Virus record (IMG/VR): IMGVR_UViG_3300042465_003308
Coordinates: 1 to 30,116 of that record
Reading direction: 5' to 3' (one strand)
From: a virus
Length of the DNA stretch: 30,116 bases
The stretch's first letter is position 1. Each line of letters begins with the position of its first letter. A program made the position numbers and the translations under genes. The notes beneath the pieces were generated by a model, which did no database searches, was not told the origin of the DNA, and saw nothing but the letters and a program-made list of their open reading frames with translations. This document shows positions 22,767 to 28,613 of this stretch, one piece after another.

Positions 22767-24210
22767 TTGTTTGCTCCTTTTGAGCGCCTTCGGCGCTTTG
22801 CTCCTTTTGTATTGACGATGCTTTGCGGAGAATACGGAATTGCTGCAAAGCTCTTCTCGCATTCCCTACATATTCATCATTGATCTCAAGGCCGAGAACA
22901 TGCGCGGCCCCAAGAGCTTCTGCCGCCCGCAGCGATGACCCACCACCGCATGTCGGGTCGAGCATTCTTGTGTTGTTATCAACGAACATTTGTAAGAAGT
23001 GTTTTAGAACTGGTTCTGGTTTGGTGTGTGGATGAAACTCCTTGTTTGTTTGTGCCGAGATTGCGTTGCTCACAGGTTTGACCAACAAGCGATCTTCTCG
23101 AGATGCGATCAGGGCTGCTTCGTAAATGCGTCTTGGTTCGCGCTTTGGATCTGGCACGATCCCCACATTGTCGCTCTTGACCCAGATTAACGGGAACTTG
23201 CAGAACGCAAGATCGGGAGCGAGATCGGAAAACATTTGCAAGGTGCGATGCTGGATCGTGATGTCGCCGGAAAGCCAGAACACCAAATGCCCGCTGTGCG
23301 CCATGAGGGTGTCAAGGTTGGTGCAGAGGGTGGTGATTAATTGCTCGTAAACATCCACGGTGTCTTTGTATCCAGAGGTCGTTTGTTTGCCCGACCACTT
23401 TCCTCCAAAAACATTCACGCCATACGGAAAGTCACAGTGAATCAAATTGAAAGGCTCGCCTCGGTATGCAGGAGCCCAGTCGAGAAAGGATTGCTGAAGG
23501 ATGGACGTTTCGGGCGGGATGATTAGGGGCGCGGATCGTGCCGATTTCGGTGGCCCGTTGGGGGCCGTAGGAAGGTCAGGGGCATCGGTCAAAAGATCAT
23601 CAAGGGGGTTAGTGCCGCCTTCCCCATTGAAGGCATCCGCCGCCGCTTCCGTCGCAGTCGATAAGATGTTGCTAACCGCATCTGCAGCCACACGCTCGTC
23701 TTCGCGGGATATGAAGTTGTAGGCTCGAGTAGCGGTTTCGAGGGTTCTAATATTATCCCTATGCAATTCCTTCGCTATTCGGCAGCAGCGTTGAACCCAT
23801 GCTTGCCCGTAACCTATTGATGCTGCGGTCTTTGCGTAACCCCATTCCTCTCCCCCTTTTTGGGAAAGGATGTCGTGGATGTTGGCGATGGCCAAACACT
23901 GATCCTGCCAGCCCAAATCTTTCCGGCGCAGATTTTCTTCGAGTTCGACGAGTTTTTGCTCGATGGGGTCAAGGTCGGCCAGAAGGCGCGCGGGAATGTC
24001 AGGAAGATTGAGCTTGCGGGAGGCTGTGAAGCGCCTTTCTCCTGCAAGAAGTTTGTAGGGCTGACCTGCGGGGCCTTGTTCAGAGGTGACAATAATCGGC
24101 ACCAGCACTCCCCGCAACGGAATGCTTTCCAGCAAATCGTCAACAATAATTTCTTTCCGTTGCCGTGAGCCTCGGTCAATCCAAATATCTTTAAGAGCAA
24201 TGCTGGTCAT
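22738..24210 (-). CDS. ParB-domain / DNA methyltransferase fusion
   Basis: 490 residues from ATG 24210, chosen because GAAAGG lies 6 nt upstream and the longer frame would start with TTG. Residues 1-150 are ParB/Srx-like, with the signature LLAGERRFTASRKL at 54-67 and a helical DNA-binding part after it. An acidic, Pro-rich linker (about 190-230) leads to a methyltransferase. Its motif IV is DFPYG at 260-264, HPHTKPEPVL follows near 393-402, and the SAM-binding motif I is DPTCGGGS at 418-425 with GLEINDEYV after it. The order IV then I indicates a beta-class amino-methyltransferase (m6A or m4C); the variant DFPYG leaves the target base open. The tail is Gln/Glu-rich. It could shield phage DNA from restriction. 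Confidence 0.85.
   Translation of the reverse strand: MTSIALKDIWIDRGSRQRKEIIVDDLLESIPLRGVLVPIIVTSEQGPAGQPYKLLAGERRFTASRKLNLPDIPARLLADLDPIEQKLVELEENLRRKDLGWQDQCLAIANIHDILSQKGGEEWGYAKTAASIGYGQAWVQRCCRIAKELHRDNIRTLETATRAYNFISREDERVAADAVSNILSTATEAAADAFNGEGGTNPLDDLLTDAPDLPTAPNGPPKSARSAPLIIPPETSILQQSFLDWAPAYRGEPFNLIHCDFPYGVNVFGGKWSGKQTTSGYKDTVDVYEQLITTLCTNLDTLMAHSGHLVFWLSGDITIQHRTLQMFSDLAPDLAFCKFPLIWVKSDNVGIVPDPKREPRRIYEAALIASREDRLLVKPVSNAISAQTNKEFHPHTKPEPVLKHFLQMFVDNNTRMLDPTCGGGSSLRAAEALGAAHVLGLEINDEYVGNARRALQQFRILRKASSIQKEQSAEGAQKEQTNEQDTTTDS
22770..22808 (-). promoter_or_regulatory. Duplicated Shine-Dalgarno with hairpin before the MazG-like gene
   Basis: On the - strand the 12-mer AAAAGGAGCAAA occurs twice (22808-22797 and 22781-22770). 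The copies flank a perfect 6-bp hairpin, AGCGCC with GGCGCT and a GAA loop (22797-22783). The second copy is the ribosome site for ATG 22766. The whole element lies inside the end of the methyltransferase gene. It may act as ribosome standby or tune coupling; no mechanism is shown. Confidence 0.5.
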
Positions 24211-24270
24211 AACAGGCCTTTCAGAAGTGAATGGAGAGGGCAAAATGGCTCCTCGCCCTCTCCGTGATTG

Positions 24271-24705
24271 TTATTCGCCTTTAACGCTCTTGATGTTGTT
24301 GCGTGGCGGATCATCTGGGCGCTCAGGATTAAAACGCTGAGTCACATAGGCGATCACACTTTGTCCAACAGCTTCTGGGATCAATTCGTCAAAGCTCGAG
24401 CCGTCGGTCTTGAGGCCGAGCGAAACGAGAAACTCTTTGAGTCTCCAACGAGCGTCAGGTGTGAGGTAAAAGTCGGTAGAAAGTTTACGAGATGAAAGAT
24501 CGATGTCAGCAAGGTCTTTGTCGTCAACGTCATCTGATGTGTGGGTGAATTTAAGAGCGAAACGAACGTAAGGAGTTTTGTTTTTGTTGTTATCGCCATA
24601 TTCGAATGATGAAATGTTGCCGTGATAAGTTCCTTCTGGAAGTGCTGATGGTGCTTTTACATCGTCAAGTTTAGTAGATAAGAGGTCTTTAAAGTTCACA
24701 GACAT
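24271..24705 (-). CDS. SSB-like protein of phage recombination module (putative)
   Basis: 144 residues. After a helical start the sequence PEGTYHGNISSFEYG followed by TPYVRFALKFTH gives the strand pattern of the OB-like DUF669-type phage proteins that accompany Sak4-type ATPases and often act as single-strand binding proteins. The C-terminal part contains DFYLTPDARWRLKEFLVSLGL, also typical of that group. It starts after GGAG and lies between the Sak4-like ATPase and the methyltransferase. Location in a recombination module supports ssDNA binding, but there is no acidic SSB tail. Confidence 0.6.
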   Translation of the reverse strand: MSVNFKDLLSTKLDDVKAPSALPEGTYHGNISSFEYGDNNKNKTPYVRFALKFTHTSDDVDDKDLADIDLSSRKLSTDFYLTPDARWRLKEFLVSLGLKTDGSSFDELIPEAVGQSVIAYVTQRFNPERPDDPPRNNIKSVKGE

Positions 24706-24744
24706 AAGTTTTCTCCATTAAAATAGACCCAGTGACGGGCCAAC

Positions 24745-24765
24745 ATTAACGCCGTTGGCGTTAAT
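24745..24765 (-). promoter_or_regulatory. Perfect 9-bp hairpin at the end of the Sak4-like gene
   Basis: ATTAACGCC (24745-24753) and GGCGTTAAT (24757-24765) form a perfect stem with a 3-nt loop. The hairpin includes the stop codon of the ATPase gene. There is no T tract directly after it, so it is more likely an mRNA processing or stability element, or partial attenuator, than a full terminator. The SSB-like gene continues downstream. Confidence 0.45.
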
Positions 24766-25564
24766 TCCTGACAGCCTTGAAGTAATCAGCAAGGCCGGTA
24801 TCTAGCGGATAGGACGGCTGGACTTTTGAGGGCGCTGTATTTTTGCACTCAATAGTTCCTTGTGAAGTCGTGAAGATCTGGCGTTTAAGATTGGAGCCTC
24901 GGCCAGAGCTTTGCGCAAGCAGAACCGTGTTGAAATAACGACCGACTTTTGGCGGTAACGCCTTGCCGAGAGTATTCGGGTAATAGCGTTCCGGCCCATT
25001 GTCGTCTCCCATCGGTTTGATGTGGCAGTTAATTATCACATTGCATTTCACGCCTTCATCGTAGAGCATTCGCAAAAGGTTCTCGACCAAGGCTTGTGCG
25101 AGGCCCCAATCTGCTTGATGGGGATGCTGCCCTAATCTCCCGTTCATGGCGAGGATGTAGGATAGGGCTGCGTCGGACAACATCGTGAGCGAGTCTAGGA
25201 CAAGAACTGTATTGTCGTCCCATGTGGTGATGGAGCCGTGATTGATCTCCCCGTCTTTCCAATCGCCTAACATGCCAGCCACACGCTGCCACACCGACGC
25301 CTTTGCGGGAATAAGTTTCCCGCCAGCGTTTTTCATGGGCTCGGTAAGCGTGACATACTCGACGTTGTTGATCGCGTCTTTTGTGTAATTGCCATTTGTC
25401 AGGAGGTCGCGCAGCACATCCACGCCGTTGTCAAGGTCAAGAATGCGAACCTTGAAACCAGCTGCCGCGAGTGACGCAAGTGCGCCGGTCTTTCCGGCCC
25501 CACTATCTCCGACGAATAAAAGTTTGGTTGTGGTGTTGGAATGATGATCTTTGAGTGAAGGCAT
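24761..25564 (-). CDS. Sak4-like RecA-fold ATPase (single-strand annealing/recombination)
   Basis: 267 residues with Walker A at 19-26 (GDSGAGKT) after KLLFV, and a Walker B strand NTVLVLDSLTML. This minimal RecA core without an extra DNA-binding domain is the Sak4 / AAA_24 type of phage recombinase. Sak4 proteins anneal or help pair single strands with an SSB partner and often sit beside a Cas4/RecB-type nuclease, as here. The start ATG comes one base after the stop of a 24-aa membrane peptide. The C-terminus contains a segment ending in KTAPS-like polar residues and no further domain. It likely functions in replication-linked recombination. Confidence 0.8.
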   Translation of the reverse strand: MPSLKDHHSNTTTKLLFVGDSGAGKTGALASLAAAGFKVRILDLDNGVDVLRDLLTNGNYTKDAINNVEYVTLTEPMKNAGGKLIPAKASVWQRVAGMLGDWKDGEINHGSITTWDDNTVLVLDSLTMLSDAALSYILAMNGRLGQHPHQADWGLAQALVENLLRMLYDEGVKCNVIINCHIKPMGDDNGPERYYPNTLGKALPPKVGRYFNTVLLAQSSGRGSNLKRQIFTTSQGTIECKNTAPSKVQPSYPLDTGLADYFKAVRN

Positions 25565-25565
25565 T

Positions 25566-25640
25566 TTAATATTTCCAAAGAGCTGAAAGGGTTAAAGCGC
25601 AAACAATAATGCCGATTACGAGCTGCAAGGCCTCGGTCAA
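25566..25640 (-). CDS. 24-aa single-pass membrane peptide with TTG start
   Basis: A TTG at 25640-25638 overlaps the TGA of the nuclease gene as TTGA and has GAGGTGA 4-6 nt upstream. The frame gives about 24 residues: a short polar start (MTEALQ), one hydrophobic helix (LVIGIIVCALTLSALW) and KY. Its TAA ends one base before the ATG of the Sak4-like gene, so it fills the gap exactly. The coupled start and clean helix suggest a real small gene of unknown function. Confidence 0.55.
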   Translation of the reverse strand: MTEALQLVIGIIVCALTLSALWKY

Positions 25641-26572
25641 ATGTCACCTCTCACTTGGAGGGGGTCCCAGATGCGCCTTGTGAAATCGGCTTGCAACCAT
25701 TCTTTTCGGACTGACGGAGGCAATCCACATATTTTGCGGAAAGGACAGCCGCCATACTGGCCGCAAGATTTGTCGTTCATGGGCCAATAGTTGTTCGCCG
25801 CATACAATTCCGCAGTCGCTAAATACTGCCCGAGGTCATAATACCATTCCTCCAACACAGCCTCGGTCCGTGGCACAGTGCCTCGCAGAAAGCGCGTGAA
25901 GGTCTGAGCAATCTGCGCTCCGTCCACAATAATCCCTTCAATCTGAATATTGTAAACGACCTTGCCAGCGATTGCGTAGAGGGTCATCTGATTATCTGGC
26001 GTGAACTTGTCAAAAAATGACGAGTTGATTGTGGATTTTGTAGTCTTGCGGTCCAGCACAAAGGCCTTTCCGTTCAACATTGCCAGCCGATCAAGATGGC
26101 CACAAAGCAAAATGCTCTCGCCGTATTGCGTGGTGTAGCCGGAGTCGAAACGGAATGAAAGCTCGACAGCAGGTTTGCCATTCGCCAATCTGACAGTTTC
26201 AATTGGATCGTTTTCGAACTGCATTAAATACCAGACAACCGACCGCAGCAGCGTCAGGCGGTTTTTGTTTGGATCGTCTGAAATCCAAGGACGATTTTTC
26301 TTCTCGTCCCAAGTAATTGTCAACACATATCTTACCACCTCTCGCAGCGCTTCTTCATAAGGCATTCCACCAAAACGCAAGTGATCGTAGCGTTCCAGCG
26401 CTGAATGGAAATGAAGGCCGAATGTGAGGTGAACGGAGATCTCGCGAGGTTGCCAACCTTCAAGAATTGACAACTGGTAATATCTCGGGCATGTTTTGAA
26501 TGCACCGATACTTGTGGAGTCCCAAGCGATCTGGAAGTTGGGAGACTGCAATGAAAGCGATGAGTTTGACAT
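25637..26572 (-). CDS. PD-(D/E)XK nuclease with Fe-S cysteines (Cas4/RecB-like)
   Basis: 311 residues. Catalytic residues: GHLD with Asp161, then VLDRKT with Asp174 and Lys176, and a conserved Gln195 (DNQMTLYA) of the RecB family motif. Four cysteines, Cys28 (FKTCPRYY) and Cys270/276/282 in SCGQYGGCPFRKICG, have the AddB/Cas4 spacing for a 4Fe-4S cluster. Such enzymes degrade a single strand or process ends. Together with the Sak4-like ATPase and SSB-like gene it makes a phage recombination module. It starts after GGGA; its end overlaps the TTG of the 24-aa peptide. Confidence 0.87.
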   Translation of the reverse strand: MSNSSLSLQSPNFQIAWDSTSIGAFKTCPRYYQLSILEGWQPREISVHLTFGLHFHSALERYDHLRFGGMPYEEALREVVRYVLTITWDEKKNRPWISDDPNKNRLTLLRSVVWYLMQFENDPIETVRLANGKPAVELSFRFDSGYTTQYGESILLCGHLDRLAMLNGKAFVLDRKTTKSTINSSFFDKFTPDNQMTLYAIAGKVVYNIQIEGIIVDGAQIAQTFTRFLRGTVPRTEAVLEEWYYDLGQYLATAELYAANNYWPMNDKSCGQYGGCPFRKICGLPPSVRKEWLQADFTRRIWDPLQVRGDI

Positions 26573-26596
26573 GGGAAGTCCCTGTCTGTTTGGTGA

Positions 26597-26800
26597 TTAG
26601 TTGGTGCTATGCTGTCCACTGCCGGTTTTCACAAACCGATAGCCTTCAGCCTTCAGTCGTTCGAATGCCTCGAGCCGTCCGTGCAAATGCGCGGTGTAGG
26701 CGATAAGGCGTTCCAGCTGGGCGCAAGCCTCCTCCCCCATCCAAGTAGATGCTTGACGGCGCAAGCTATCAACGAGATCCGAAAGTTCCTCGGTTTTCAT
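26597..26800 (-). CDS. 67-aa helical protein, unknown function
   Basis: The ATG at 26800 follows GGAGCCAATAC, a strong ribosome site also seen before the gene at 28410. The product is predicted mostly helical with leucine heptads (LSDLVDSLRRQ and LERLIAYTAHLHGRLEAFERL) and probably forms a small coiled coil. The end is GSGQHSTN. There is no membrane segment and no known family. It precedes the nuclease gene by 24 nt in the early operon. Confidence 0.65.
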   Translation of the reverse strand: MKTEELSDLVDSLRRQASTWMGEEACAQLERLIAYTAHLHGRLEAFERLKAEGYRFVKTGSGQHSTN

Positions 26801-26820
26801 GTATTGGCTCCTAAAGTTTG

Positions 26821-27117
26821 TTAATCTAATCCGGATAACAATTCATCGACTGACAATGTGGGTTTTGGCCCTTTGGCTTTCGGGGCTTTTTTGACTTTCG
26901 GCGTTGCTTCCTGCTGCGCGAACTTTTCCCTCTGCGCACGGAGATAAGCGACGATCTGGTCGGCTTCCGCGTCGGAGATTTGCGGGGCACGGTTCATTAA
27001 TTCTTCAAGAGAAAACGGTGAGGCCTCCTCGAGCGGATCGGTTGTGGGGGCGGCGCTTTGCGCCTCAGTCGGCGATGATGTCGGTGATGGTTGGGTCGAA
27101 TTTGACGGGCTTTGCAT
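26821..27117 (-). CDS. 98-aa Ser/Pro/Thr-rich early protein, unknown function
   Basis: The first 35 residues are low-complexity (Ser, Pro, Thr, Ala) and probably disordered. A helical middle (DAEADQIVAYLRAQREKFAQQ) and a Lys/Pro-rich linker (KVKKAPKAKGPKP) end in LSVDELLSGLD. The start overlaps the ribbon-helix-helix gene by 53 nt, with GGAG 10 nt upstream. The acidic Leu-rich end recurs in other early genes of this window. Function unknown. Confidence 0.6.
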   Translation of the reverse strand: MQSPSNSTQPSPTSSPTEAQSAAPTTDPLEEASPFSLEELMNRAPQISDAEADQIVAYLRAQREKFAQQEATPKVKKAPKAKGPKPTLSVDELLSGLD

Positions 27118-27289
27118 TTGACTTTCGCTCCAAGTGTGAAAGATAGGCGTGAATGATTAACCGTAAGGCTTTCGACCGTCCGACCGCGCGCAGTCCTTGT
27201 CGGCAAAAAAGTGCATCGATACGTTCGAGATCCTTGCTGAATATGTGGAAGTGAATTTTCGTGGTTTCTTCGTTGAGCCTTGCGCCCAT
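27065..27289 (-). CDS. Ribbon-helix-helix-like DNA-binding protein (putative regulator)
   Basis: 74 residues. A strand TTKIHFHIFSK is followed by helix 1 (DLERIDALFCRQG) and helix 2 (VGRSKALRLIIHAYLSHLERK), the MetJ/Arc ribbon-helix-helix pattern with the typical turn G-R-S-K-A. Such dimers bind operators through the strand. It lies downstream of the early promoter and could be an early repressor or activator. GGAG precedes the ATG by 9 nt. The fold is inferred from pattern; the strand residues are unusual (two His). Confidence 0.6.
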   Translation of the reverse strand: MGARLNEETTKIHFHIFSKDLERIDALFCRQGLRAVGRSKALRLIIHAYLSHLERKSNAKPVKFDPTITDIIAD

Positions 27290-27290
27290 T

Positions 27291-27623
27291 TCAATCGTCT
27301 CCGAGAAGGTCGGCTAGGGAGTAAAGCGGCCCTTCGCCTTGAGGATTTTGCTTAACAGGCTGGACCGAAGGTCCATTCGCCGCACTTGTGGCTGGCGCGG
27401 AGGTCTGTGGCTCCGCATTCGGATGACGTAAGTTTTCGTTTCGAACAAGCCAAAGATGATTAGGTGAGGTTGGAGATTTATGGATCTGGATGATTTCGAG
27501 GTCTGGGTCTTTGCGTCTTGCGGTGTAAAGGCGCTGCAAGGATGCTTGATAGTTCCCAACGAGTTCAACTTCGATCCCAAGTTCGGAGTTAAGAGCTTCG
27601 TAAAGGAGTTCTGTTTCGCGCAT
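27291..27623 (-). CDS. 110-aa early protein, unknown function
   Basis: The first 65 residues look compact and alpha/beta (ELLYEALNSELGIEVELVGNY, then IIQIHKSPTSPNHLWLVRNE). The rest is Pro/Ser/Ala-rich, ending in YSLADLLGDD. No Shine-Dalgarno lies before ATG 27623, and the in-frame codon before it runs back to TAG within seven codons, so the start is fixed but translation may be weak or controlled. It lies just after the hairpin array and only 1 nt before the ribbon-helix-helix gene. No family recognised. Confidence 0.62.
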   Translation of the reverse strand: MRETELLYEALNSELGIEVELVGNYQASLQRLYTARRKDPDLEIIQIHKSPTSPNHLWLVRNENLRHPNAEPQTSAPATSAANGPSVQPVKQNPQGEGPLYSLADLLGDD

Positions 27624-27930
27624 TACATGGCCACATGGCTAGAGACAAAAGGGAGGAGCAAGTCGAACATTGAAGTGCCTTGCTCCCCCAAGTGTCTCCA
27701 AGGCCGGGAGGAATGTTTGGCCTTGGAGGTTGTTTGAAGGCAAAGGGGCGGAACGTGCTTTGCGAAGTCGCTCCGCCCCAATGGATTGCATAGTTGTCAC
27801 GCGATGCAGTCCGTGTGTGACTTCGTGCCTTGTGGGGCCTCAAAGTCTTTGCCTACCCCGACGGGGTAGAGCGGAAGGGAGGAACGATGCACTGGGGAGT
27901 CGAAGTCCAGCCATGCGCCCCTCCCTAATA
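27624..27930 (-). ncRNA. 307-nt non-coding hairpin array
   Basis: No credible gene is found here in either strand. The region is a row of strong inverted repeats: 27696-27705 with 27719-27728 (10 bp perfect, CTCCAAGGCC), 27745-27752 with 27772-27779 (GGGGCGGA), 27783-27791 with 27804-27812 (9 bp with one G-T), 27853-27859 with 27863-27869 (CTACCCC, GAC loop), 27877-27882 with 27920-27925 (outer stem), and 27655-27662 with 27679-27686 (GGAGCAAG). The motif TCCTCCC occurs three times on the - strand (27883-27877, 27712-27706, 27657-27651). It could be a structured leader or regulatory RNA of the early transcript; no known class matched by eye. Confidence 0.5.
27646..27690 (-). terminator. Terminator or attenuator at the end of the hairpin array
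   Basis: On the - strand GGAGCAAG (27686-27679) pairs with CTTGCTCC (27662-27655) around a 16-nt loop, followed by TCCCTTTTGTCT. This has the form of an intrinsic terminator with a modest T run. It lies 32 nt before ATG 27623 and downstream of the 27931-28410 gene, so it would act as an attenuator that limits read-through into the replication operon. Confidence 0.45.
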
Positions 27931-28410
27931 TCATGCCGCCTCGTCAAACAAATCCGACAGCAAATCACCAGCGAGCTTACGGGAAGACTCGATCCGTCTT
28001 GCAGCTTCTTGCATGATCTCTGGCTTATGCTGCAGCACTTTCGCCACATACTCTGCGATCTGCTCGGACGAATAGTCAGCAGGATTACCGCCCTTTTTCC
28101 GGATCGCGCTGAACACTTGCTCTTTCGCAATTTTGTTTGCTTCTTTCGCTACAGGATCGGCAGTTGTTTTGGCGCTTCTAGGCGCGAAGCTATAGGCATC
28201 TGCGTAGGTTTGAAATTCAACCTGCAAGTCGTCTGCAGAAATCCCGTCATCTGCGCGCTTCAACTTTGACATCAGCGAGGTGCGGATGTTGTCAGCGAAA
28301 ATATGGTTGAGCTTGTCAGCTTCGAGTTGTGTAAGGACATGGCCTTCAGCGTATGGCTGCTGGACGTTTACCGTGATGTCGTGCGGGAGGTTTAAGGTGC
28401 GAGTTGTCAT
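27931..28410 (-). CDS. First gene of the early transcript, conserved-type phage protein of unknown function
   Basis: 159 residues from ATG 28410, chosen because GGAG lies 5 nt upstream; a frame to 28476 has no such site. The N-terminal block VQQPYAEGHVLTQLEADKLN then NIRTSLMSKL is a pattern I know from many unannotated phage early proteins. A helical middle and an acidic end (LAGDLLSDLFDEAA) follow. It is the first gene after the strong promoter and is separated from the next gene by the hairpin array, so it may be expressed at much higher level than the downstream genes. Function not known. Confidence 0.7.
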   Translation of the reverse strand: MTTRTLNLPHDITVNVQQPYAEGHVLTQLEADKLNHIFADNIRTSLMSKLKRADDGISADDLQVEFQTYADAYSFAPRSAKTTADPVAKEANKIAKEQVFSAIRKKGGNPADYSSEQIAEYVAKVLQHKPEIMQEAARRIESSRKLAGDLLSDLFDEAA

Positions 28411-28503
28411 ATTGGCTCCATTTGACAATAATTGAAGGGTTGATTTGTAACATAACCTTTGGCCCATTACAACCAAAAAACCCCACGCTGGAAGGGAAAA
28501 GTT
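28411..28503 (-). promoter_or_regulatory. 5' leader of the early transcript
   Basis: Expected start of transcription is near 28503, 7 nt after the -10 box, giving a leader of about 93 nt. GGCCC at its beginning (28509-28505) can pair with GGGCC (28465-28461). In between lies GTGGGGTTTTTT, a T run after a weak CCC/GGG stem. It ends with GGAGCCAAT before ATG 28410. A weak attenuator or stability structure is possible. Confidence 0.35.
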
Positions 28504-28509
28504 AGGGCC

Positions 28510-28537
28510 ATTATATACCTACTAGCTGATGGGTCAA
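28510..28537 (-). promoter_or_regulatory. Sigma70-type promoter for the leftward early operon
   Basis: On the - strand a -35 box TTGACC (28537-28532) and a perfect -10 box TATAAT (28515-28510) are separated by 16 nt. Five of six -35 and six of six -10 positions match consensus. It lies in the 203-nt intergenic gap before ATG 28410 and points into the early operon. No operator was recognised, although a ribbon-helix-helix protein is encoded downstream. Confidence 0.75.
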
Positions 28538-28560
28538 CAGAAAGAACGCTGCGTCCGTTC
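28538..28560 (-). terminator. Weak terminator-like hairpin upstream of the early promoter
   Basis: On the - strand GAACG (28560-28556) and CGTTC (28548-28544) form a 5-bp stem with a 7-nt loop, followed by TTTCTGTT. It lies between the end of the 28614-29150 gene and the early promoter, where a terminator would insulate the two leftward units. The stem is short, so this is tentative. Confidence 0.3.
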
Positions 28561-28613
28561 CCGAATTGCTCTTCGCGCAACAGCTGACTTTCTAACGAGA
28601 GGATGATTGAAGG

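Noticed and set aside
27589-27843. Leftward 84-codon frame in the hairpin array
   Set aside because: No ribosome site, composition like non-coding DNA, overlap with the start of the following gene, and the inverted repeats explain the sequence better.
27871-27925. tRNA-like segment (GACTTCGACTCC on the - strand)
   Set aside because: The T-arm resemblance does not extend: flanking bases do not pair as a T stem, and no acceptor, D or anticodon arms can be drawn.
27670-28269. Long rightward open frame (199 codons) across the hairpin array and the gene at 27931-28410
   Set aside because: It is antisense to a well-supported gene, has Cys/Arg-rich composition typical of a complementary strand, and shows no ribosome site or known motif.
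28422-28450. Rightward TTGACA with a poor -10 near 28446
   Set aside because: Only four of six -10 positions match and no rightward gene follows; the leftward promoter in the same gap is much better.
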